Source: Mycteria americana
Taxonomy: Eukaryota > Chordata > Aves > Ciconiiformes > Ciconiidae
NCBI RefSeq assembly: GCF_035582795.1
Contig: NC_134368.1
Coordinates: 7,005,501 to 7,069,500, forward strand
Reading direction: 5' to 3'
Length of the DNA: 64,000 nt
In this document: positions 13,593 through 23,345 of the stretch, in pieces
How positions within the stretch are numbered: position 1 is the stretch's first letter
Layout: the number at the start of each line of letters is the position of its first letter
The notes under the pieces: generated by a model
What the model saw: the letters and a program-made list of their open reading frames with translations, nothing else
Database searches by the model: none
What the model was told of the DNA's origin: nothing
Position numbers and translations under genes: made by a program

Positions 13593-13769
13593 CTGCCACG
13601 GGACATTCTTCTTGAATAGTGGTACGGGGTCACCACGGAGCAGTATCTGTCCAGGCTAATGAAGCACAACGTGACGATGGACGCGGTGCAGAACATGACA
13701 TCAAAGGAGATCCAGACTTTGCAGAACAGCTTCCCGAACAACCACATCCCCGTCACCTCGTAAATGATA
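13593..13769 (-). CDS. Aminergic GPCR, coding exon 2 (TM3 and DRY motif)
   Basis: This 177-base exon is too short to stand out by length and was found from its protein. Read on the minus strand it encodes residues 91-150. It contains W100, C107 (the TM3 disulphide Cys), and FCKVWISFDVMFCTAS with D114 in position 3.32, the residue that pairs with the amine of the ligand. ISLDRYCSVV follows, with the DRY motif at 131-133. Acceptor: tctggcag before 13769. Donor: gtgagt after 13593. Its first base completes a Ser codon from exon 1 (AG|T) and its last two bases complete an Arg codon with exon 3 (AG|A), so all three exons join in frame. Confidence 0.94.
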
Positions 13770-15950
13770 CTGCCAGAGAAAACGGGTAGAAATCGAAGCT
13801 AGAAGGACTGATTTCATGCATTTCTTCAAGATTCCACTGAGGTAACATCACATTTTAACACAGAGGTACTAAAGAGGGGTGTGCAGCTCAGTTACACAGC
13901 AGGGATTCATCCTCAAAGTGCAACCCAAGGCAATAACCCACGTGGGGCGTGACTGAAGAAGACCAAACCTATGCTTCTTGCCTGCACTCTGTTATAAGAA
14001 AGTGCCTTGAAAGAGGTCCTTTGCCCCTCAAAGCTCCCCAAATTTACATCTGCACAGCTTTGTTTATCACAGCTTTTTCCAGTGCCCTATGCAGCATAGA
14101 CTTTTATGATTTCTGCCCAATTCCTGGGGCATGGAAGATGCTCCCTCCTCCAAAAAACTCACTTTTCATCTGGTCTCATGCTCAAAACTAGAGGATTTCA
14201 ACTCTTGGTTAAAAAAAAGAAATCCTAGGAGGAAGCCTATGCAGCTTCTATGTTATGTAGCTCACAAATGCCTCAGGGAGGTAAACACACCGAAGAAAAG
14301 CAGACATTATGCCAAAATTATTTCTAACAAAGTCAGGAGGGGCCTGTAAGAAGTGAGCAGCGAAGGAAGGAACATATGGCAGCTGTAGGAAGGCTAATGC
14401 ATGTTTCTATAGCATTCAGTTAGATGCCATTCGCTTCCCCTTTCTTTCACCAGCTTTCTGCAACTCCTGGGGTGCTGCTGACATAACCATTGTGTGAATT
14501 TGATGTGAAAGGCTGAGTAACTACCTAGTCCTGCAAAGCTTTAATTATCCTGTAACTTCACAGCTTGCTGGTCAAATACAGTGAAAGTAGGGCTCTTGTG
14601 CTGCAGTGCACTCAGGTGGGCTCTGCCGTCCAGCAAGGGCGGAAAGAGTCAACTTGATGTCAGAGGAGTTAGAAACCAACCCCTGCTCTGCATCTAATTA
14701 GCAACAACTCATTAAAATTACTTTATGAAGGTTCTTTTAGAGCACAACTAATGTAAGTGGGTACGGTGCTGGCTGAAGGGCCCCAGCCCTCGTCAGCTTT
14801 TTGTTATACAGGATGTTACGCAAAAATTCAAGCAAACGTTAATCTACAGCAGAACCTGTCTCTACACTGTGGTGGCCTCCACGTGGCAGCGTGGAGGGTC
14901 CCACTGTGCACACATGGAAAGGTTGCATGGCTCGTTTTTAGATGGGGAAATGAGACATGCAGAAGTTGAAGCACAGGTCCAGTAACGGACTTGGGTGTCT
15001 TGGTGCCACTCCTGAGAAGCCCTCAAAGCCTGTGGTGTGAGCGGCCATCCAGAAGTGGACCATGCTGCTGTCATGAACATCCCTGCACACAGGTCCCAGC
15101 TGAGCAGGTACCTAGCTCCCATCAGCGGCTGGTGGGATGCTCCTGACCTAGCAGATGTTCTCACAGCACAGGGTAGCGGATACCTGTTCCCTCTTCTCTG
15201 ATGCATAAAATCTCTGCAGCCTGGAAATGATGCTGATTAAAAAGGAATAATAAAAGCCCAAAGAAATGCACAGCATGAGCAGAAGCGAAGTCACCTCCGT
15301 GTTTCACTTATGCTTGCAAAAGAAAAGAGTAGCTGGAAATATTCAGCCTGCAAACGACTGGGCTGGCTGGAGTACCCCGACGACAAGCTAAGCACAGCTG
15401 AACTGCTCCTGCAAACAAGCCAAACCAGGAACAAAGCAGAAGTCTTACTCCTATGAAATTAAGGCACCAGGCAACAAGATTGGTTTTCCTTTCTATCACA
15501 AAACCTCTTATTCCTGAGCCAAACTGGCTCCTGAGATCATTTCTTTTCCTTCTCTTTTGCATGTGCTAACATGCCGACTGAGGAGCAAAGTGCAATTCAA
15601 AAGAGCAATGTAGATATGAAGCTGAGACGGTGGGAAAGGTGTGGACCAAGAGCCACCCCATCAGCAGGGCTGAACAACTCCCGATGGAGATGGCAGGGTC
15701 CCTTCCTCACCACGTGGCCCGCCAAGACCTGGAAAGGCTTCACACCAGGCAATGCTGGAGCATTCAGGAGGGGCACAAAGCGTTAATCATGTTCTGCTCT
15801 TTGTTCCCCTTCGTACTTTTTTTCTGTTAAATGAGACATCAGTCTCCGAGGTGGGCTGTTTTCCCTCTGGCTGCATAGCAAAGCCATTGGTTTTCAGGGA
15901 AATCCTTCCCCGCCTTGTAATGCCATCCTTTACCCCCCTCTACAATCCTT
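13770..15950 (-). other. Receptor intron 1, part downstream of the retrovirus
   Basis: Unique intronic sequence on the exon 2 side of the inserted elements. Open frames of 80-114 codons occur on both strands without similarity or splice support. No repeat is recognised. Confidence 0.7.
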
Positions 15951-16222
15951 TGATTGGACAAAGGGTAATGGTTTTAAACTGAAAGAGCGTAGATTCAGAC
16001 TAGATAGAAGGAAGAAATTTTTCACAATGAAGCTGGTGAAACACTGAAGCAGGTTGCCCAGAGAGGTGGTAGATGCCCCATCCCTGGAAACATTCATGGT
16101 CAGGCTGGACGGGGCTCTGAGCAACCTGACATAGTTAAAGATGTCCCTGCTTACTGCAGGGGGGTTGGACTAGATGACCTTTAAAGGTCCCTTGCAACCC
16201 AAACTGTTCTATGATTCTATGA
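15951..16222 (+). mobile_element. CR1 LINE 3' end, plus orientation
   Basis: The sequence shows the typical CR1 3' UTR: aggaagaaatttttcaca near 16009, gttgcccagagaggtgg near 16052, ttggactagatgacctttaa near 16167, and a tail ending ttctatgattctatg. It is 5'-truncated, as most CR1 copies are. It sits about 210 bp to the left of the retroviral LTR and is antisense to the receptor gene. Confidence 0.93.
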
Positions 16223-16435
16223 TCTTTCTCCTCCCCTCATACTCTTCACAGCTGTGGTCCCCTCCTCATCCCTGTTGTGCCCTTCTTCTCCTTTATTGTT
16301 GGGCATGAGAAGGCACAGACAGATTTCCCAATGAAACATATTTTCAGCTGCTGCTTCTCATTCCTTCCATGCCTTCCTGGGAGCCTAGAAGTAGGAAATG
16401 TCCAATTTCCTTCCTCTTTTGTGACAGATGCACTT

Positions 16436-16440
16436 GTGAC
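16436..16440. repeat. Candidate 5-bp target-site duplication, left copy (GTGAC)
   Basis: GTGAC abuts the left LTR, and the same five bases abut the right LTR at 23341-23345. Five bases is a usual duplication size for retroviruses of this group. A chance match of this length is possible but not likely at exactly these positions. Confidence 0.6.
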
Positions 16441-17309
16441 TAGCAGCAGTGTGGTACGGGCTCCAAAGGAGGTAAGGCCTGAGCCGTGGCCGGGCCAAGA
16501 ACTCCTCTGGTTCCAGTCTGTTCTCTGAGAACCACAAAGGAGCCGAGTGGCACGGAGAGCATCGATGCATATGAGCTTGGAACACCGATCATGCGATTGG
16601 CACATGAATAGCGGGTGGCTTTTCCAAGACTCATTTATCAAGGAACAAAGAAAGTTGTGGGTACAAGGAGCCTCATGCATACCTTTCCTATCGCATGTAA
16701 TTCGACTACGAGCCAACCACTTTATCCCATAACTATGACAGCCTAAGTGAGCCTTCTTTGAGCTCTCCCTGCTCGGCAGCGTGGCTGCATGGCGGTGATG
16801 TCCCCTTGAGCTGGGACTCCTCTCCAGGTTGCTCCTCGAGGCAGAGAGACCTTTTACCAACGGCAGATCCTTGCTAAGCGACCGATACTGCCCATAACCT
16901 TGTAGTACGGTAACTTGGATTTTGTCTTGGCAACTTTGATTGCATTGATGAATTGATAAATTTTGCATCTATAATCCCTTAGGCATAAACCGTTGTCCAA
17001 GTCTGAGACTAAGATTGGACCTAGCTGCACCTAAGCTCCATCGGGAGTTTAGAAAGCAAGGGGGTCTACTCTGAACCTCGTGACTCAATGGGAGGGTCCT
17101 CCATACCCCTTTGTATCCCTGGTCTCTCTGTGAATCATTCTAAGTCGAGCGTAACCCAATTTTCCTTTGTGTGTTTCTTCCATGCAGTAATTAATAGAGT
17201 GAACCTTGCCATCGGACTTGGTTAAATCGCACTTTTACAACGTCATGTTAAAACCACTTTTGCTAATACCTTTGATGGTGATTTTTTAAGTGATCTAAAT
17301 CACTCATTT
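16441..17309 (+). repeat. 5' LTR of the endogenous retrovirus
   Basis: An 869-bp direct repeat of 22472-23340. Counted by eye, the copies differ at about 16 positions (near 1.8 percent), mostly transitions, with no length difference. The repeat as bounded by the GTGAC flanks begins TAGCAGCAG and ends CACTCATTT, which is not the canonical TG...CA. TGTGG follows 11 bases in. Reading antisense, the LTR and its left flank are open for 240 codons (16246-16968), but the protein has no recognisable motif. Confidence 0.93.
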
Positions 17310-17539
17310 ATGACAAATTGGCATAGGTGGCAGGATGGCAAGTCATATTACTGATTACTTATGGAAGTATGGAATAAGTCTGATTCCCAGCTTCTCAGAA
17401 GAATGCTCTTGTGATAATTGGCATGATTGGGAAACTGAAAGAACAGCTAAAGGTGGCCAGAAGGCGTATAAAAGACGGAAAAGGGAAAATTCCTCCCCCT
17501 TAGGGATGAATTGCAGAGCATGAGGCCAAAAATCAAGTA
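17310..17539 (+). other. Retroviral leader, gag absent
   Basis: Only 230 bases separate the LTR from the protease region, where an intact retrovirus has a leader and a gag gene of well over 1 kb. A primer-binding-site-like stretch, aggtggcaggatggcaag, lies at about 17325-17342 and may be a degraded tRNA complement. A 62-codon frame at 17335-17523, rich in Lys and Arg towards its end, could be a remnant of the gag 3' end, but it shows no CCHC zinc knuckle. A deletion of gag is the simplest reading. Confidence 0.6.
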
Positions 17540-19156
17540 ATGCCAGGATGGCAATTGGGCCTGCCTGTCCAGCAAGTGGAATCCTATCAATGGATAAATA
17601 ATAATGGCCCATATATTTTGATTCCAGTTGGGCCCCGACGACAATTGGTAAAATTCCTAACAGATACGGGAGCACAAATATCAATATTAACACAACAGGA
17701 TGCCGAGACGCTGGGTGTATGACCTGGATGGCAAAGAGTTAAAATTACCAGAGTACATGGAGCAAGTGCTATTTTCCAAACTGTGAAAGTTAATTTATGG
17801 CTCCTGGGCGAGAAGCGCATGCTGTCTACTCGCTTTGCAATCAAAGATCACAATGAAAATATTTTGGGTTTTGACATTTTGAACGGCCAAACCTGGCGCC
17901 TGCCGGACGGCAGTGTGTGGTCCTTCAGTTCAAATATCATCCCGAACCCTGATAAAAATCGGGAGGCTACAGTGCGTGTACTCCGCACAGCCCCTGCACT
18001 CCCTGATTCAAAAGTTACTAATGTACCGCAATACCCGATTTCTGCTGCGGCACGAAACGGAACTTCTGAAGTAATAGCAGACTTAGAAAAACGGCACATT
18101 ATTTCCAGAACCCACTCCCTGTACAATTCACCAGTCTGGCCAGTCCAAAAGCCGAATGGGAGATGGCGTCTGACAATTGCTTATTGGCGCCTAAATGCCA
18201 ACACAGCTCCGCTAACGGCTGCAGTACCTAACATTGCGACTTTAACAGCCACGCTACAAGCGGCCGCACACCCATGGATGGCAGTGCTAGGTGAGAAAGA
18301 TATGTCCTTTACGGTCCCCTTGCAGGAGGAAGATAAAGAGAAATTTGCTTTTACTTGGGAAGGCATGCATTACACTTTTAACAGGCTCCCACAGGGATAT
18401 AAACATTCACCCACGATTGCTCACGCTGCGCTTGCTGAACTCTTACAAACAGTCTCGCTCCCTCAAGATGTGAAACTATACCAATATATAGATGATATCC
18501 TAATCGGAGGGACCTCCCCTGAAAAGGTGGGGGAAGCGGCGGCAGCAGCGTGGCGAACGCTACATAAAGCGGATGTTGAAATTCCACCCGAAAAATGTCA
18601 GGGACCAAATAGAGAAGTACAATTTTTAGGTACTTGGTGGACCGCGGGTAGTGCAGCAATCCCACCGGACACCCTAAGTAAAATAGAACAGTTACAGATG
18701 CCCCAGTCTAGGAAAGAATTACAACAACGTATGGGTTCTTTAGGGTACTGGAGAAAACATGTACCTGGATTTTCTATCATTGCTCACCCACTGTACTCAC
18801 TGTTATGAAAGGCAAAACCGTGGAAATTGAACCCAGAATACGGAGAGGCAATCAAAACTATACAGAAATTAAAGACATATCAGTCACTGGGGCCAGTACA
18901 CCCCCACGACCCTATTATAGCAGAATGGGGTTTTGCAGAACACCGTACGTATTGCAATCTATTCCAGACCAGGCCAAGTGGACCAAAAAGACCTTTAATG
19001 CTTAGCTCGACTGCATTTAAAGAGACAGAACAGAGATCTTCCGAATGGGAAAAGGGACTTCTGTCTTTGCTCTGAGCAGTTAAACAAGTTGAGAAAATAC
19101 ACAAGGGGCAACCTGTTCAGACTAGAGAGCCATTTGATTTGCTAATAATTTGCTAA
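17540..19156 (+). pseudogene. pro-pol: Retroviral protease and reverse transcriptase region, broken
   Basis: One reading frame runs through protease and reverse transcriptase, interrupted by TGA at 17720, TGA at 18806, TGA at 19073 and TAA at 19154. The protease active site FLTDTGAQIS is at about 17657-17686. The RT has NSPVWPVQKPNGRWRL, RLPQGYKHSPT and YQYIDDILIGG, with YIDD at 18485-18496. YIDD rather than YMDD, with KHSPT, points to ERV-L-like viruses. In RT motif A the usual catalytic Asp is replaced by Gly (codon GGT at 18290-18292, in VLGEKDMSF). With the stops, this makes an active enzyme very unlikely. Protease and RT are fused in frame. Confidence 0.9.
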
Positions 19157-19880
19157 AGAAATAGTCCTAAAAGGAACTGCTCCTCCAGAAGGAATTGCAC
19201 AGAAACCCACCACCAGAAAATGGTGTGCCTACCTGATGGGAGTAGCAGATGAAATGCAGTTGACTGAAGGACATACAAAAATTTCCAAATTACAAATGCC
19301 TGTAAACACCGACCCACTAGCACTAAAACAGCCATTTAAACCTTCACTGATTCTAAATGCACCTCCCCTCGCTGAGAAAACACCCACCGAAGGCATTTGG
19401 TTTACCAATGCCTCAGCGCAGAGGGTAAACAGCAAATGGCGGCATAAAGCCACCGCATTCATGACTACCACTGGCAAACAAGTAATAGAAGAAGGTGAAG
19501 GTAGTGCACAAGTAGGAGAATTAAGGGCAGTTGTTCTAGCAGCACAAAATAGAGCAAAAGTTATCTACGTCGATCCCTATGCTGTGTGGGCAGGTGCCAC
19601 ACCATGGCTTTATCAATGGGAAGCCCTAAACTGGGAAGTAAATAGATCCTCAGTTCGGAGAACTGGAGACTGGCAATTACTATTAAATACAGCTAGACAA
19701 GCACCATTTAAACTAGGATGGGTAAAAGCCCGTGTAAACAATGACCAACCAGCCACAAAACGGAACCAACAAGTAGATGAATTAGCCAGAATTAGGGGAA
19801 TAAAACCAGGAGATACGCCAGATCCCAAATGGTACCGACGGGGGGAATGGTTACAACAAAAATTAGGCCACACAGGCTGA
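19157..19880 (+). pseudogene. pol: Retroviral RNase H domain, frame-shifted
   Basis: The reading frame changes near 19150 and stays open to a TGA at 19878-19880. The RNase H signature is clear: WFTNAS, VGELRAVVLA (catalytic Glu), YVDPYAVW (catalytic Asp), and a C-terminal QQVDELAR. In the first motif, retroviral RNases H have Asp where this copy has Asn (residue 58 counted from the ATG at 19236). A catalytic residue is therefore changed as well as the frame. The connection domain lies to its left. Confidence 0.85.
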
Positions 19881-20679
19881 GAACACTTTATTTTGCAGCC
19901 CAAAGCCGAGGTTGGCCTCTAAACAGGAAAACATGTGGAACCAACCTTATAGAATACCCCCAATGTAAACTGAAGTTGCAAACAGATCACCCTGCTAAAA
20001 CACCGCCCCTACATATTAATGAGGGAAAAACCCTATGGTCACATGGCAAATTGATTACATTGGACCCTTTAAACCTTCCTCGGGATATCGGTACATCCTC
20101 ACAGGAGTAGAGGTCATCCCAGGCCTAATTACGGCAACTAAATGTTGAAAGGCTAATGGTCAGAGCACCATTGGGGGATTATCCTCTTGGTTTTCAGGGC
20201 TACCAACCGCCGATGTCATCCAAAGTGACAACGGCTCACATTTTTCCAACAAGGAAGTGCAAGCATAGGCAAAACAGGCAGAAATTCAGTGGGTATTCCA
20301 TACCCCCTACTATCCTCAATCCAATGGGATGGTAGAAAGAGCTAATGGCTTATTGAAAAGGAGCCTTAAGGCACACGAGGCCCAGGGGGATACTCGACTT
20401 TCCAGAGTACTTCATCAATTGAATAATCGGTATGGGCCCACTGGGAGCCCTGGGAGCCGAGCATTCTTTGCAAAAACTGGACCTGATGCTCCACCTCCTG
20501 ATGAAAGAAAATATCCAATAGCTTTACAGCCAGGACAACCCGTCGTGGTAAATTTACCACAAATTGGACTTGTACCTATGACTCTAACTAAACCTCGTAG
20601 CCCACTTGCCTGGGAAGCTACTGACAGCAGTGGTGCAAAACACAGAATTAGTGCACAATGGATTTTTCCTTCTTTCTAA
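19871..20679 (+). pseudogene. pol: Retroviral integrase, broken
   Basis: The N-terminal zinc-binding part lies in one frame up to about 20030 (AAQSRGWPLNRKTC, then YPQC). The catalytic core lies in another, with stops TGA at 20146 and TAG at 20266. The DD35E triad is visible: Asp at 20053 (QIDYIGP), Asp at 20227 (SDNGSHF) and Glu at 20335 (MVERANGLL), with 35 residues between the last two. The C-terminal domain ends in Pro-Ser-Phe and a stop at 20677. The triad is retained, but the frame break and stops rule out a full product. Confidence 0.9.
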
Positions 20680-22300
20680 TGGGGTAACCTGTCCGGAAAA
20701 CCCCACCGAGACCAGTTTGTTTTACCCTTTTATCTTGCAGCCTCCTCCAAGTGAAAATAAGATACATCGGCCTACGATGAAGATTTCGATAATACTTGCT
20801 TCCCCACGAACGCCCACCTGTCTCAACTTAACTGTCAATGAAGAAATCAGCCACAATTGTGTCAATAGAGATAAGCCACCCATCTTGTTACTAACAGACA
20901 GCAATATAAACGTGCCTTGTAAAACACGGCTACCTGTTAAAGAGGGATATATATATGTTATGATTATTCACAATAACTCTTACATACCATATACAAACTG
21001 CTGTAATGTCGTCATTACTCAATACATGACATAGTAAAGGAAGATTATGATGTTAAAATGCCACGCAGATGGAATGCTCTGAAGGGACGCAATGTAATAC
21101 TAGCAACTAACCAATGGCTCTTACCTGATGTATCACCTCAGTGGGAAAGAATTAATGAAAAGGACCACCAACTAATTGTGAATGCACTAGATGCAACCCA
21201 GATTAACGTCTCTCTCGCTCTTAGTTGTATTCAAGATCAATTATGGGTACAATCTACTGTGGCAGCGATCGTAAGAGAAGGTGAAGAGGGCACCTTACCC
21301 ACCGACATTCGAAAAGTAATCTGGGATAATGCAACTGAATTTGAAAGGGAATTCCAATCCTGGTGGCATCTAGTCAATTTTACCTATGACCCCACTGACA
21401 GTAAAGCCACAGCTTTTGTTCTAACAATACGCAATGCTTCGGTATACACCATATACCCAGTCATTGCACTGGGACTAAATCACAGCGGAACTGTCCTCTA
21501 TCCGTTAGAACACAGAGTATGGGCCCAACAAAATGGGAACAAATGTCAAACTATTGATGTTGATACATGTGTTGTATGGGAACAGCAGTGATTTATTTGT
21601 GAAAGTAATACCATTAAGGCCCAAGACATTTGTCTTGACACAGAACAACGTGTTTGTCATTTTGAAATACATCCTGACGAAACCCCTGAAACTGTACTTA
21701 TATATGTTGGAAATGGACATGTTTGAATGAGAACCCTTTGTGATTCTGTATTTATAGACAACACCACTGTAGAGACATATAATCACTGAAATATCTATAT
21801 TTGTAATTTTACCAAAATTATGGGATGCGACTTTATCTATTCAGCTCCTGTCACAATGCACCAATTGCTACAATCTAACTATACATTGTATCAAGATTTA
21901 TTGCCTACTATTGGAATGAATCTCCCATTGGTGAGAAAACTGTTGCAACATGATGACCTGAACCAATTGCTAACTCGAATTCGACACAATGGACAGAGAA
22001 CCCTGATTACCAGCCACCATCATGCAGAGGAGAGACACCATATCCTAGAAAGAGTGAAGAAAGATGGAGAACATCACTGGTGAGAATGGATGGTCCCCAA
22101 CAGCAACTGGAACTTTGAATTTAATGCTGCATCTAGTTTTGTTAGTTTTAACCTTATTATATTTATTGCTTATAATCATTCTGTATATCAAAGTGTGGCA
22201 AAAAATGAAACAAATTACATCAATCCAGCATGTAAAATGCATACTATCAACTGATTCTGTATGTAAAATGGTATATAACTAACATTAATTAGGACACTTA
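20606..22300 (+). pseudogene. env: Retroviral envelope-like region, broken
   Basis: A frame opens at 20606 inside the pol 3' end and runs to 21034. A second frame runs from 21058 to 22083 with TGA stops at 21589, 21724, 21785 and 22081. A third (22064-22282) carries a strongly hydrophobic segment, about 22115-22200, followed by basic residues, as expected for a membrane anchor and short tail. Many Asn-X-Ser/Thr sites and the position between pol and the 3' LTR support env. I see no gammaretroviral CX6CC and no clear furin site, so the env family is not identified. Confidence 0.75.
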
Positions 22301-22471
22301 AACTAAACAGCTTACCAAATAATTGGACTCTTACCAGTGATCTACAATACACCACATATTTATAACATAGAGGCAAAAGGTAACCGTACTACCACTCTAC
22401 GAGTCGATAAAGTGGATTGACTGTAGTCACGGGGTGGAGTGTGACGGATGCACTCAACCTCTTAACCAAAC

Positions 22472-23340
22472 TAGCAGCAGTGTGGTACGGGCTCCAAAGG
22501 AGGTAAGGCCTGAGCCGTGGCCGGGCCAAGAACTCCTCTGGTTCCAGTCTGTTCTCTGAGAACCACAAAGGAGCCGAGTGGCACGGAGAGCATCGATGCA
22601 TATGAGCTTGGAACACCGATCATGCGATTGACACATGAATAGCGGGTGGCTTTTCCAAGACTCATTTATCAAGGAACAAAGAAAGTTGTGGGTGCAAGGA
22701 GCCTCATGCATACCTTTCCTATCGCATGTAATTCGACTACGAGCCAACCACTTTATCCCATAACTATGACAGCCTCAGTGAGCCTTCTTTGAGCTCTCCC
22801 TGCTCGGCAGCGTGGCTGCATGGCGGTGATGTCCCCTTGAGCTGGGACACCTCTCCAGGTTGCTCCTCGAGGCAGAGAGACCTTTTACCAACGGCAGATC
22901 CTTGCTAAGTGACCGATACTGCCCATAACCTTGTAGTACGGTAACTTGGATTTTGTCTTGGCAACTTTGATTGCATTGATGAATTGATAAATTTTGCATC
23001 TATAATCCCTTAGGCATAAACCGTTGTGCAAGTCTGAGACTAAGATTGGACCTAGCTGCACCTAAGCTCCATCGGGAGTTTAGAAAGCAAGGGGGTCTAC
23101 TCTGAGCCTCGTGACTCAACGGGAGGGTCCTCCATATCTTTTTGTATCCCCGATCTCTCTGTGAATCATTCTAAGTCGAGCGTAACCCAATTTTCCTTTG
23201 TGTGTTTCTTCCACGCAGTAATTAATAGAGTGAACCTTGCCATCGGACTTTGTTAAATCGCACTTTTACAACGTCATATTAAAACCACTTTTGCTAATAC
23301 CTTTGATGGTGATTTTTTAAGTGATCTAAATCACTCATTT
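22472..23340 (+). repeat. 3' LTR of the endogenous retrovirus
   Basis: The second 869-bp LTR, colinear with 16441-17309 and differing by about 16 substitutions. The bases immediately upstream (aaccaaac) are not a clear polypurine tract. The differences cluster around 23095-23150 (catatctttttgtatcccc against catacccctttgtatccct). Confidence 0.93.
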
Positions 23341-23345
23341 GTGAC
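23341..23345. repeat. Candidate target-site duplication, right copy (GTGAC)
   Basis: Matches the five bases that abut the left LTR at 16436-16440. The 5' LTR is followed internally by atgaca, similar to the gtgaca here, so the exact right boundary could alternatively be read as ending TGACA. Confidence 0.6.

Larger units (their letters stand above)
16436..23345 (+). mobile_element. Endogenous retrovirus, ERV-L-like, gag-less, in the receptor intron
   Basis: This is a 6.9-kb provirus with two LTRs, a short leader, decayed pro, RT, RNase H and integrase regions, and a decayed env. It lies in the intron between receptor coding exons 2 and 1, in the orientation opposite to the receptor. The class III (ERV-L-like) call rests on RLPQGYKHSPT followed by YIDD in RT, and is an inference. 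There is no recognisable gag and no dUTPase. The coding region carries at least ten in-frame stops and several frame changes, so it cannot make intact proteins. The small LTR divergence indicates a fairly recent insertion. Confidence 0.92.

Noticed and set aside
16246-16968. 240-codon minus-strand open frame across the left LTR
   Set aside because: It is antisense within the LTR and its flank, recurs in pieces in the right LTR (22454-22999), and has no motif. It is best read as chance openness of LTR sequence.
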